Positions 13,007-23,106 of a DNA stretch of 64,000 nt are shown here, one piece after another. The notes under the pieces were generated by a model. The model was not told the origin of the DNA and made no database searches. It worked only from the letters and a program-made list of their open reading frames with translations. Both the position numbers and the translations under genes were made by a program. How positions within the stretch are numbered: position 1 is the first letter of the stretch; each line of letters begins with the position of its first letter. Origin of the DNA: Oopsacas minuta (taxonomy: Eukaryota > Porifera > Hexactinellida > Lyssacinosida > Leucopsacidae); NCBI GenBank assembly GCA_024704765.1, contig JAKMXF010000011.1:913557-977556 (forward strand), given 5' to 3'.

Positions 13007-13813
13007 TTATTCCTACAACCACATCACTACAACTTTCTATCCTTTGAACTTTAGGTAAGCTTTTATACTTCTAATTATTTTCTAATTACATTTTAGAATA
13101 CATACAATAATTAATATATTTATTCGTGACAAGACCTTTTGTGATATTACAAGTGCATTTGATTGAAAATTGCAACATTTTGACAGGATATTTATATGAT
13201 GCGTTACGTAGCATTTGTATAGCTTGGCTATATACATTTTCCAGAGCATCCTATTTGTATTTCATCCTATTAACTAAATTTGTAGCTTACTAGCTTATCA
13301 CTTAGCTTCATCATAGACCTCTATTGTCTTTATATTATCTCATAATTTTGTTAAGAATTTTTCTGCCTTAAATAGTATTATGACTTTATTAGCTTGTGGT
13401 TCATTGAATTCTTGTCTGCCTTCTGGCATTTGACAATCTACAGATTCAATTCAACAAGTAATTCAACCACGATCACGTTGTTACTATGACTATGTATCTC
13501 TATAAATATTCTTCAACAAATTACAAACTAATTTCCATTATTAGCCCTATTAGCAACTGTATGTCGTAGTATGTACAGGAGGGATTTGTATTAATAATTG
13601 GGTTTATAGTTCAAAGCACCTCAATTAATTCTGTTTATTACATGCTAAAGTTGAAACGTTTTAGGTTTCCATATACAAGCTACTAGTTAATCGTTCCACC
13701 CACCCTATTGTCAGCTATAATAATCACTACACTGTTAGTACGCAGTTGTATTTGAATAGAGAATTCAGTTTAGTAATTAAAGCTATGTGCAAATTCATTT
13801 AAGATTACGGTTA
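13007..13813 (+). other. Intergenic and 5' leader of the RhoGEF, with a short uORF
   Basis: No gene was seen in about 780 bp. Just before the RhoGEF start, an ATG at 13785 opens a five-codon ORF (MCKFI, stop) that ends 11 nt before the likely ATG at 13814. If it is in the mRNA it would be a small upstream ORF able to lower initiation. A TATA-like motif is not evident. Confidence 0.5.
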
Positions 13814-16800
13814 ATGGCAAAGAAAAGTGACAGTAATCAAAATTTAGAAGAAAGCATCGAGACATCGGTTTTCGTACGTTCCTTCACTCGTCCCAGTTCT
13901 TCACAGAGCAAGCATGCTGTTAATAGCGATACAATTCAGCCAGTACAAGACTGCAAAACTCTCTTCTTAACAAATGTAGCATACCTAACTGGGGGCCGTG
14001 ATACGCGAGGTGGAGCTATTATACAGATAAACACACCTACAATAGAACGATCTCCTGATGAACTCGCTAACCTTCTTAATTTCATTGCTTCTATTCCTGA
14101 TGATACAATCAAAATGAAAGGGTTTTCAATCTTGATCGACTGCCAGTCTTGTCCCACACATGTTGCTAAATTCACAGTTAAAGTTCTGCAACAACTCTTC
14201 AATGAGAAAATCTCAACCGTATTCCTTTTGAAACCGAATAACTTTTGGGAACGGAGGAGATCCGGGATGAGTTTCCGTAGCAAATCTAAGTACTCATTTC
14301 CTGTAGAGCTATTGAACTCCATAAAAGACATACAACACTTCTTCCCTGATTCCACACAGTATCTCCCTCAACACGGTGGTTCATTAGTATACGATCATAA
14401 GGCATTCACATGCTCGTATTTAGAATTCTTAAGTTTGATACAAGATTGTCAGAAATCTCTATCAGAGTATTCAGATATATACAATATAGTACAGCAACAG
14501 CATTTAGCTGCCAATATGGCTGGTGCTAAGAAAATGCTTGCAGAAGTAGAGGAATGTGAGAATATTCTGAAACTTGAGACACCCAAGCGATTGGAAGCGG
14601 AAGCTACCCCTCTGATACATAAAATACGCGCACAGGCCTCTGTTTCTACCGGTAAGGGTAAAAATGACAGGTTGCATCCAGACCTCCTTACTACTGTCTC
14701 ACGATTGGAAGATTTAGTTGCTAGGCTTGTCACACAACAATGGCATCTTAAGCAACATTCTCAGAAGCGTAGAGCTGTCCTACAAGATTGCTTCTCTCAT
14801 AGAAACTTTGAAAACGAAGTACAACAGGTGTTGTCTTGGATTCATGGTGAGGGACACTCTCATATCCTTAAGAGCAATAGAATAGGTAGTAATCACAGGA
14901 ATAGTGTTCAGCTGTTGGAGGAAAATGCAAAGTTCGAGGCTAGAGTTAAGAATTGGAAACAAACTGTCTCAGAAACTTGTGTGTTAGGAGATATGTTGGT
15001 TAGAGAAGCTCATTACGCTTCTATAGCTATCAATGAGAAAGTACAGCAGGTGAATAGTCATTGGAGATCATTTGAAGATGTTGTTAACGAGCGGACTGGT
15101 ATTCTTAAGCTAGCGATGTATTTTGGGCAGAAATCGGATCAGTTTTTTGAAAGGTGTGAAAAATGGCAGCATGCTTGTGAGTCAGAAAATATCCCATTGG
15201 ATATAAAATCTGGTCAGGAATTGTGTCGTGTGCATGAAGATATTAAAAATATTTATGAAAACCAATTCGAACAAATTGAGAAAGACGGCAACACTCTGAT
15301 AGAGATAATGCGAAAACCGAAAGAAATGATTAGTTCATCCTCGATTCCAGATTACATTATTGATATTAAGCGGATTCGCGAAATTCTGTTCAATCTACAT
15401 GATGACAAACAACACCTTGATGATCTGTGGAAACAGAGAAGACAAGAATTGACTCATACTCTGCAAGCGCGAATATTTCAAAATGATTGTGATAGAATCA
15501 CTGCATGGATCACTGCGAAAGGTTACAACTATCTGATTAAGAACTCTGAGATTGGTAATTCATATCGCGAAACTTCACATTTCTTATCCCTACATCAAAA
15601 TTTCGATCGTGAGGCTAAGAACCAACTCACTGAGGGATCTGCTCTATCGCGAAAATCGCAAGATCTGATCAGTTTTCATCTGCCACGTGATAAAGGTGTA
15701 ACTCCACACGAAATTCGCAAATGCATTGTAACACTTGAAGGTCGGATCCAGGCGTTTCAAGAGTCCCTGCTTGAACGCGAGGGAATTCTGCGAAATACAC
15801 AGAAGTTTCATGAAACAGTTGACTACACATTACAAACCTATCACAAGCAGATAGCTAATAGTAAGAATGATAGCTATCCTGATTCAGCACAAGATACAGA
15901 GAACCTTATTAAATCTGTTAAACAACTACACACGTTTAATATTGAAGAGCTCAATAGGATTAGCCATTCTTGTTCTAAGATACAACAAAGCTTAGAGAAC
16001 TCATCATCTCGTATATTAGAAGCTACGTCACAAAAACTATCCCCTGACCATCAAATTGTTACCTCTCCTCTCGCTAACCAGGTTGATCGTGTACACAAAG
16101 AGCTAAGAATCGTGGAAGAATACTTTGAGAAGAGATTACAATTATTAGATGTATGTCTTAACATGAGGATATTTGAGTGTGATGCACGTACACATTTAAC
16201 AAGACTCACTACATGGCATAAAGAGCTAATTGACCAGGATATTTTTCCTTCTACACTACAGGAAGCCAAATTACTTGTACAGAAGTATCAGAAACGCCTC
16301 AATTTCCTGCATCAAGCTTTTGAGATTATCCATGAGAATGCTGATGGACTTAAAATCCAGGTTAATATGCAACAGCTCTATCTTGTTTCTTCAACTCCAG
16401 AAAGAGTAGAAGCTGTACAACATGTTACAAACCTCACTGAAGATTTAGAAAGGAAACAGGGTGAGGTGTTGAAAATCGCAGCTGATCGAGTCAGTCAATA
16501 TCAAGAGTATGTTATTTTACTGGAGTTTGAGCTTCAATACAGAGAGCTATTAGATCATATTACAATGATAGAACGTACGACACCGATAGAAGTAGGACAA
16601 TCATTGGAGCAGTCAAATAATATCCTCAAACAGATCGAACAGGTTGATACAGAATTACAAAACATTTGCCAGCAAGTGAGACAACTACAATTACGGGCTA
16701 ATCAGATGTCTCAAGAGAAACATCCTAGTGGTGGGAATATACAATATTTCGCGGAAGATCTCACGAATAATTGGAACAAGGTTAGCGCTTCTCTTGACAA

Positions 16801-19399
16801 ACGACGTCACCTTGTTAATGTCACCTGTAATTTCCATGAACTTAGTAATGATTTGATGCGGAAATTTGACGAACTTTCGCGTGATTTTAACACTATAAAT
16901 TTCTCTGACGTATCGCCAGACGACAGACACCTCCTAAAACAGAACCAAGAGAACTGGAAGGTTATTAAGGAGGGTGTTGTCCTACTGAATAAAGACGGTC
17001 AAATGCTGTTACAGTCTCTTGACCAAGAATGTAAGTCTCAAAAGTTCAAAGTTAACAAATCCCACCTCAAGAAACCATTATCTCATGAAGATCAAGATGC
17101 TGTAACTACTCTCCAGCTGTTGAAACAACGTCTCAATTACATATTAGAGATGGTTAATCTAAAGTTAAGTCAAGCTGATACAGATCTATGGACACAATTT
17201 GAACAGAAGCTTAGTATTATTAGCCAAATAGCTGAGTTCCAATACGAATCTGAGGAAATTACGAAATTCCTCGAATATTCTGGTTTAGCACGCTTGAAAA
17301 TGCACGATAATCTGAAGTATAACGTTAAGGACTGTAACACACAGCTGATGAAGTTCAAAGAGGATTACACTAAGATAAAGCGTGAGACATCGAATCGTGT
17401 ATTTAAGTGTCAGGACAAAGGGAAAAGAGTACAAGTTTATGTAGCTGATCAATTTCTAATAATACAAAAGATACAAGTTATTCTGAATACGCTTAAAAAC
17501 AAGTGGATACAATTCCAGGAGAGATGTGAGGCTAGAGAAAAGCTTTTGGAAAAGGCTCTCCTCTTCCAGATTGATCTCAGTAAAGTACGAGACTGGAGAA
17601 GCAAAACTTCAAGCTTTTTCACTAAAATAGAAGGAGACCTGAATGCTTCAAGTACTTCAGATGAAGTTGATGGGGTGATTAGTAATCTTAAAGAGTGTAT
17701 GCAGAATAGCGAGACGATGGTAGAAGAGCTTTTGCAACAGATTAAATTCTTAAGCAGTGAATTGGGCGGGGAACAGATTGAAACACAGAAACATATGGTG
17801 TCTTTCAATTACAAAATGACTAAGGAAGAGCTTGAGAGACATCTAGCTAATGCTGAAAACCGCAAATACCTCTTATGGCAAATTGAACGCGAAAAAAACA
17901 CAGAATTACAACTCAGAAAATTGAGAGATATGATGATAGCCGAGCTAATGAGTACTGAGAGATTGTATATCAATGATTTAGCAGTAATAATTAACAAATA
18001 TGTAGAACAATTTCCCTGTGAAAGCACCCCAGAATCAATTCATCATCTCAAACGTGAGATTTTCTCTAACATAACAGACATACATCTTTTCCATAAGAAC
18101 CTATTCCTACCTACTCTATTAGATGCTAATAATAATGTTAATGAAATAGCTGATGCTTTCGCACGGTTTAAACATCGTATAGAGGAGCTGTACACAGTAT
18201 TCTGTAGAGATAGGAGAGAGTCAGAACGGATATTAGTAGCACATACTGAGTTTTTCGAGCAATGGCAACAAGTTGTAGATGAACCTCTTGCTCTACTACA
18301 TCAGCTGCTTAAACCAATACAACGCATCACTAAGTACAAACTGCTTCTTGATAAAATGTTTAACGTCACACAAGATCTCTCTGAACCTCGCCTCTCGTTA
18401 AAGAATGCTTGTAAAGCTATCCTACACATCCTTAACATTACTAATCATCAAGTCGATCTACTGTATTTAGAGAACTTCGAGGGTAACGTGAACGATCTGG
18501 GTAAACTACTTCATAAAGGTATACTGTATTCTTCTGGGAAAAGTTGGAAGAATAATAGTGATAAACCCAGGCACACTTTCCTATTCACGCTAGCACTCGT
18601 ACTGACAAAACGACAAGATGACCTCTCTAAGGAAGCTAATAGCTCACTGAAATATATCTGTAAGGAAGTTATATTCCTTGACGACTTAAAACTGAGTATG
18701 AACTCAACAGAGTGTGAGGGTTTAAAGTTCATTCTATCATCAAAAGATGAAAAGTACTACTTCCGTACAAACACCATGGAAGCTAAGGAAGAATGGTACC
18801 ATCACCTGTCTTGTGTTCTAGACTGTAAATCCTCTCTGGGGGTTAATAAAAAACCTTTCTTCAAACCGAAATCTGGATTTTCTAAGATAATAAATCGTTC
18901 TACTTCTACCATGCCATTTGGCTCAGATAGTCCACATACTTCTACTCCAAAGACCCTTCTATTACCTGCCTTCTCTCATAGTGCTAGTATTTCTAGCCTC
19001 ACTGTTGCAAATTCTTCTGCTAGTTTTGATGGAATTCCCCCACCTCCAATGCTAGACCCTACTCTACATGAAATAAAGATTGATTTAGCAGGGAATTCTG
19101 ACTTTGAGAATTCTGACTCACTTAATATGAATTCTTTATCAAAATGTATTGCTGACTACGAGCCAGATTCTAGCAACCCTAGAGGGATACGTCTGTTATG
19201 CGGTGATGAAGTTGAGATTCTAAAACGTTCTATTAACTGGTCCTGGGTTAGGATTAGTCACAAAACAAATGGAAGTACAGGTTGGGTACCCACAACACAT
19301 CTCTCTTTGTCTAACGGATTAACTCCAGAATCCTTACCGACCAGTAGATCGCAAGATATTCACAAAAAAGCCCTCGATTCTAGTTTTGAGTTAGTTTAA
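13814..19399 (+). CDS. Trio/Kalirin-like RhoGEF: Sec14, spectrin repeats, DH, PH, SH3
   Basis: One uninterrupted exon of 1,861 codons from the ATG MAKKSDSNQN; the frame extends nine codons upstream only through a GTG. Domains in order: a CRAL-TRIO/Sec14-like domain (about 40-210); a long helical array of spectrin-like repeats (about 220-1360) with recurring Trp-containing helices; a DH domain (about 1369-1550) with MIAELMSTERLYINDL and LLKPIQRITKYKLLLDKM; a PH domain (about 1560-1670) ending in EAKEEWYHHLSCVL; a Pro/Ser linker; and an SH3 domain (about 1775-1832, IADYEPDS through GWVPTTHL). DH-PH catalyses GTP exchange on Rho/Rac GTPases at membranes. The order equals the N-terminal half of Trio/Kalirin, or an enlarged MCF2L. 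No second DH-PH, Ig or kinase domain follows before the stop. A 5.6-kb intronless gene is unusual for this family. Confidence 0.88.
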   Translation: MAKKSDSNQNLEESIETSVFVRSFTRPSSSQSKHAVNSDTIQPVQDCKTLFLTNVAYLTGGRDTRGGAIIQINTPTIERSPDELANLLNFIASIPDDTIKMKGFSILIDCQSCPTHVAKFTVKVLQQLFNEKISTVFLLKPNNFWERRRSGMSFRSKSKYSFPVELLNSIKDIQHFFPDSTQYLPQHGGSLVYDHKAFTCSYLEFLSLIQDCQKSLSEYSDIYNIVQQQHLAANMAGAKKMLAEVEECENILKLETPKRLEAEATPLIHKIRAQASVSTGKGKNDRLHPDLLTTVSRLEDLVARLVTQQWHLKQHSQKRRAVLQDCFSHRNFENEVQQVLSWIHGEGHSHILKSNRIGSNHRNSVQLLEENAKFEARVKNWKQTVSETCVLGDMLVREAHYASIAINEKVQQVNSHWRSFEDVVNERTGILKLAMYFGQKSDQFFERCEKWQHACESENIPLDIKSGQELCRVHEDIKNIYENQFEQIEKDGNTLIEIMRKPKEMISSSSIPDYIIDIKRIREILFNLHDDKQHLDDLWKQRRQELTHTLQARIFQNDCDRITAWITAKGYNYLIKNSEIGNSYRETSHFLSLHQNFDREAKNQLTEGSALSRKSQDLISFHLPRDKGVTPHEIRKCIVTLEGRIQAFQESLLEREGILRNTQKFHETVDYTLQTYHKQIANSKNDSYPDSAQDTENLIKSVKQLHTFNIEELNRISHSCSKIQQSLENSSSRILEATSQKLSPDHQIVTSPLANQVDRVHKELRIVEEYFEKRLQLLDVCLNMRIFECDARTHLTRLTTWHKELIDQDIFPSTLQEAKLLVQKYQKRLNFLHQAFEIIHENADGLKIQVNMQQLYLVSSTPERVEAVQHVTNLTEDLERKQGEVLKIAADRVSQYQEYVILLEFELQYRELLDHITMIERTTPIEVGQSLEQSNNILKQIEQVDTELQNICQQVRQLQLRANQMSQEKHPSGGNIQYFAEDLTNNWNKVSASLDKRRHLVNVTCNFHELSNDLMRKFDELSRDFNTINFSDVSPDDRHLLKQNQENWKVIKEGVVLLNKDGQMLLQSLDQECKSQKFKVNKSHLKKPLSHEDQDAVTTLQLLKQRLNYILEMVNLKLSQADTDLWTQFEQKLSIISQIAEFQYESEEITKFLEYSGLARLKMHDNLKYNVKDCNTQLMKFKEDYTKIKRETSNRVFKCQDKGKRVQVYVADQFLIIQKIQVILNTLKNKWIQFQERCEAREKLLEKALLFQIDLSKVRDWRSKTSSFFTKIEGDLNASSTSDEVDGVISNLKECMQNSETMVEELLQQIKFLSSELGGEQIETQKHMVSFNYKMTKEELERHLANAENRKYLLWQIEREKNTELQLRKLRDMMIAELMSTERLYINDLAVIINKYVEQFPCESTPESIHHLKREIFSNITDIHLFHKNLFLPTLLDANNNVNEIADAFARFKHRIEELYTVFCRDRRESERILVAHTEFFEQWQQVVDEPLALLHQLLKPIQRITKYKLLLDKMFNVTQDLSEPRLSLKNACKAILHILNITNHQVDLLYLENFEGNVNDLGKLLHKGILYSSGKSWKNNSDKPRHTFLFTLALVLTKRQDDLSKEANSSLKYICKEVIFLDDLKLSMNSTECEGLKFILSSKDEKYYFRTNTMEAKEEWYHHLSCVLDCKSSLGVNKKPFFKPKSGFSKIINRSTSTMPFGSDSPHTSTPKTLLLPAFSHSASISSLTVANSSASFDGIPPPPMLDPTLHEIKIDLAGNSDFENSDSLNMNSLSKCIADYEPDSSNPRGIRLLCGDEVEILKRSINWSWVRISHKTNGSTGWVPTTHLSLSNGLTPESLPTSRSQDIHKKALDSSFELV

Positions 19400-20055
19400 C
19401 GTTATTTACTCGCAGATTCCTATTTTATTTTAATCATACACTTGCTATATTGTTTGCCTTCCCTCATTAACTTATTTTAAATGTATTTAATAAATTTATC
19501 ACAATTAAATCTCTATAAAGCGAATGTGAGCAAGTTTGATGAACAATCCCTATTTCTTCTGAAAATATTGAATTTTATTTCATTGTAATATAATCCAGTG
19601 TTTTCATTCGTGCGATATTAGTAAATATAAACTAACGAACTTATATTATCTTATTAACAAACAACAAAAAGATAACACTTCATGGTATATAAATAACTTA
19701 TTTTTATGTGTTCTTTCTCCCTCTGAACTCATTATCTGACTTGTAGGATTATACGAATAGATATAACTGTAAGAACAATAGGGGCTGCTATATTGACGAA
19801 AGGAAACTAAACTTTTTCCTTCCATACTCACTAACACACGTATGAATAGATGAATATAGGTAGTAACTAAGACAAGGAAAACTGGAGAGTATTTGTATAG
19901 ATGAATACGATACTATTGTATATTTCTTCCTTCCACCAACTCAACACACATTTTAACAGACAGATAGATGTAGCTGTAAGACAACGAGAACAGGACTATA
20001 CGTAAATTATGACGATACGAAACAATTATTATATACTTTCCTTCCACCAACTAAC
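19400..20055. other. Convergent intergenic spacer
   Basis: Lies between the 3' ends of the RhoGEF (+) and the pore-former-like gene (-). AATAAA-like polyadenylation signals occur near 19488 (+). The right half consists of degenerate tandem repeats, listed separately. A stretch near 19490-19520 (AAATTTATCACAATTAAATC...) recurs with few changes near 24680-24712, suggesting a shared dispersed sequence. Confidence 0.5.
19755..20050. repeat. Three degenerate ~100-bp tandem repeats
   Basis: Three successive blocks share the same order of words: a GATAGAT.../CTGTAAGA-like start and an end of TTTCCTTCCATACTCACTAAC, TTCTTCCTTCCACCAACTCA and ACTTTCCTTCCACCAACTAAC (near 19820, 19935 and 20050). The spacing is about 100-115 bp. 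The last copy abuts the stop codon of the pore-former-like gene. The copies are diverged and the limits approximate. Confidence 0.45.
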
Positions 20056-23000
20056 TTATGGAGAAACAACAGTTCCCAACGTATCGATACTCAATGCCTT
20101 GACTTCAGTTATACCTGCATTGATAGCAATCTCAATGACTGAACGAGCATCTCCTTCATTCAGATCAGTCTGTATCTGCAATATATCATCTGCAATGAAA
20201 CTCACAGAGTTCTTCACTCCTGACAAGCAATTGATCAACAATTGAAAATCTGTTGTCAATTGTCCAGTAGCTGCAATCATGCTATTCAAGGAAGCGATTT
20301 GGGTATTTAATGAACTGATTTGTCCCTCGTATCCAGACACTTGTTTCTTGATAGCCTCGTAAGCAGCCAATGCTGCAGCAAGTCCAGCCAACCCAAAAGG
20401 ACCAAGTGCTAGTAAGTAATAATACTTTTTCGAAGCCTTATTTTCCTGATTTTGTGCATAAACCAAGTTGCTTTGCAGTGTTATCAACTGTGCATTCATA
20501 TCATTTTGTATGGAAGCCAATTCATTGAAATAGCCATTTGTAGTTGTAATTATCCCTTGGATAGTTGTTAATTCTTGAGTTACCTGGCTGTTTAATTCAT
20601 TTGCTTCTTCATCAAGGCGATTTACCATATCTGAAATTTCATTCAAAGAATCATTATGTTCCAATTTCATTAGAATATCTTCCATTTGAGGAAGCGCGCT
20701 CATTACGAAAGACCTAATCACCTCTTGTAGCGTTTGAATATGTGCAATTAGCTCATTAATGTTATCTAACGATTCTATCTGGAAACCAACAGCTTCTCCA
20801 GGTAGATTACTTATCCCTTGTATCTGTTGTTCAGCCTTATTTAGACTTGCTATTGCTTGTGCTAAATTACCAACAGGTACAGGTTCCACACCCCATTCTG
20901 GTATTTTTACTCCGCGATTAACGCGATACTTTTTTACTATTACACGTCTCCTTCCCACTACTTTGGGTGTACGTCTTTTTACTGCCAGACTTTTTTTAGC
21001 CTCCACTTCTGAGTAACTTTTCGTTGCTTCTACAATTGCATCACCAACAGTTTGTCCATCTTCTGCTACGACGTTACCAACACCTGCCATTTGTAGTTTG
21101 ATTGTATCAGTATCTTTAATAACTTTATCTATGGTCGAGTCGGCAGCTACTAAGAACATGGTACGTACTTCATCAGCTGATTTAATACCTTTACTTAAAT
21201 CTGAAATCAATGCATCGAGATCAGCTGATAGAGATTCCCAGGCATTTTGCATACTAGTAGCTGCTTGTACAGCATTAGCTACCTGATTACTGAGAGACTG
21301 ATAACCTCCTGATATACCACTAGCTACTTTGACTTCTGCTGTAAGATTAGATTCTTGAGCTAGCAGAGTAGCTTTTTCATCGTTGAGCTCTTTTATGACA
21401 ACTGCAGTGCCTACTTCACCTCCGACCCCTACTAGCACTATTGCCACACCTCCAGCCACTACCACATTGGAAGTACCTGCAGTTACGAAATCAGCTACGA
21501 GACCTACAGCAGCTACGAAAACTCCTGCTACAATAGCCAATCCACTTAGAACGGACCCTGCAATTTCTCCATCGAGCTGTTTTTGTATCTGATCGAGCTG
21601 GCCATTGATGGAATCTAGGACACCCTTGTCTCCTTCGACTGCTGCATTTAGCTCGGTAACTACGGTCGCAAAGGCAGCAGAATCTGTTGTCAGGTTCTCG
21701 TGTAGACTTTGTATCTGTTGCACTACATAATCAGCTGCTCTTTGATATTCTTTAGCTTGCATTCCAAGTGCAGTCAATACATTAATCCATTGTATTTCAG
21801 TCGATCCCTTAGGCAATACTTCTGGAACAGCATTATGTAGCGCATAGTAATTGCTAATATTTGTGACGTTCTTTATGATTGCAGGCTGTACATAATTCAA
21901 ATATAAATTTGCATGTGTTTGAGCAGTTTTAACTCCACTATTGATATCCTCCTGGTACATTGCGAGCCCTTTTATTCCTGAAAAATCCACCGACGGTTGT
22001 TCATTCACACTGTTGCAATAATTCTGGATAACTAATGCTTGAGAGCATTGTCCTCTGTTTGCCCTGTCCATATCTTTTGCCACATTTTCTGTGTCGGAAG
22101 GTGGTGGAGGCGCAGGGGGATCCTCCAATCGGCCCCCATTCGCGGTCTCCATAATGACGTCACTAACAGTCTCATCTCCCTCTGCAACATTCGTGGCTAT
22201 GCCTGCCATTTGTAGTTGAATGACGTTAATATCTTCAATAACTACCTGCACACAACCATCTGCATCTCTTAAGAATATTTCGCGAATTTGCCCTGTACTC
22301 ATAATACCACTGTTTAAGTAGTCAAACATCGAGTGAAGATCTGTAGATAAAGAAGCCCATGCCCTCTCCATGATGAGTGAAGCTTCCGAAGCAGATTTAA
22401 CTTGGTTCAATAGAGCTGCATATCCACTTTGTATCCCTGTAGCTATCTTAACTTCTACCTTGAGTTCTGCCTTTTCAGTTAGTAATTCAGCTTTAGCTTG
22501 ATTGAGTTTTGCTAGCTCAATCGATGTTCCAATCTCAGCGCCAATGCCTTCTACAACCACACCGACACCACCTATCACCATTTCTGTTGAGGCACCTTCA
22601 GTGACGAAATCAGCAATAGCACCAACACAAATCACGAATACGCCACCAATAATTGCCAGTGTACTCATCGTTACACCCGTAATAAGTCCACCAATCTGCC
22701 CTTGAAGGTCCGCTAAGTCACCATTTATGGATTCTAGAATTCCATTGTCACCCAAGACTGCATTATTGAGATCAGTGACAGTTGTTGAAAACGCATCCAC
22801 ATCAGTGCTTAGATTTGCGTGAAAATTGTCCAACATTATCTTAGTGTTGTTTGCTGCCGTTTGGTATGACCAAGCTTCATTCTGAAGTACGTTTAACGCT
22901 TCGTTCCATTGTCCAAAAGTCGCTCCCTCAGGCAATGTTATCGGGACTGAGTTCTGGAGAGCGTAGTAATTGGCGATATTTGACATATTTTTGATAATCT

Positions 23001-23106
23001 CAGGCTGGATAACGTCCAAATAATACCTTCCATGGGCCTTAGCCGCGGTCAATCCATCGTTAATGCTTTGTTGGTAAGTTTCCAGAGTTCCGTCAAATGT
23101 CACCAT
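20056..23106 (-). CDS. Three-unit alpha-pore-forming-toxin-like protein (HBL/NHE/ClyA type fold)
   Basis: A single frame of 1,016 codons. Residues 1-320 and 355-695 are two clearly homologous units. Each has long amphipathic helices, then a very hydrophobic Gly/Val/Ala-rich hairpin (about 138-195 and 514-570), then a helix pair and an ending with IxLQMAG. A Pro/Asp linker (327-340) separates them. After a very basic stretch (about 704-735) a third helical unit (745-1000) carries a shorter hydrophobic hairpin (896-917). Helices plus a buried hydrophobic tongue are the layout of Bacillus HBL/NHE toxins and ClyA relatives, which form helical membrane pores. Here the resemblance is architectural and needs a profile search. 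No secretion signal is visible at the ATG used. Base composition matches the neighbours. The frame upstream appears broken (see the 23100-23558 entry). Confidence 0.6.
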   Translation of the reverse strand: MVTFDGTLETYQQSINDGLTAAKAHGRYYLDVIQPEIIKNMSNIANYYALQNSVPITLPEGATFGQWNEALNVLQNEAWSYQTAANNTKIMLDNFHANLSTDVDAFSTTVTDLNNAVLGDNGILESINGDLADLQGQIGGLITGVTMSTLAIIGGVFVICVGAIADFVTEGASTEMVIGGVGVVVEGIGAEIGTSIELAKLNQAKAELLTEKAELKVEVKIATGIQSGYAALLNQVKSASEASLIMERAWASLSTDLHSMFDYLNSGIMSTGQIREIFLRDADGCVQVVIEDINVIQLQMAGIATNVAEGDETVSDVIMETANGGRLEDPPAPPPPSDTENVAKDMDRANRGQCSQALVIQNYCNSVNEQPSVDFSGIKGLAMYQEDINSGVKTAQTHANLYLNYVQPAIIKNVTNISNYYALHNAVPEVLPKGSTEIQWINVLTALGMQAKEYQRAADYVVQQIQSLHENLTTDSAAFATVVTELNAAVEGDKGVLDSINGQLDQIQKQLDGEIAGSVLSGLAIVAGVFVAAVGLVADFVTAGTSNVVVAGGVAIVLVGVGGEVGTAVVIKELNDEKATLLAQESNLTAEVKVASGISGGYQSLSNQVANAVQAATSMQNAWESLSADLDALISDLSKGIKSADEVRTMFLVAADSTIDKVIKDTDTIKLQMAGVGNVVAEDGQTVGDAIVEATKSYSEVEAKKSLAVKRRTPKVVGRRRVIVKKYRVNRGVKIPEWGVEPVPVGNLAQAIASLNKAEQQIQGISNLPGEAVGFQIESLDNINELIAHIQTLQEVIRSFVMSALPQMEDILMKLEHNDSLNEISDMVNRLDEEANELNSQVTQELTTIQGIITTTNGYFNELASIQNDMNAQLITLQSNLVYAQNQENKASKKYYYLLALGPFGLAGLAAALAAYEAIKKQVSGYEGQISSLNTQIASLNSMIAATGQLTTDFQLLINCLSGVKNSVSFIADDILQIQTDLNEGDARSVIEIAINAGITEVKALSIDTLGTVVSP

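Noticed and set aside
13785..13813. Start of the RhoGEF upstream of 13814
   Set aside because: The extended frame begins with GTG; the only ATG there (13785) is in another frame and stops after five codons.
21383..21592. Thr/Pro-rich plus-strand ORF (and a similar one at 22502-22705)
   Set aside because: Antisense shadow of the Gly/Val/Ala-rich hairpins of the minus-strand gene.
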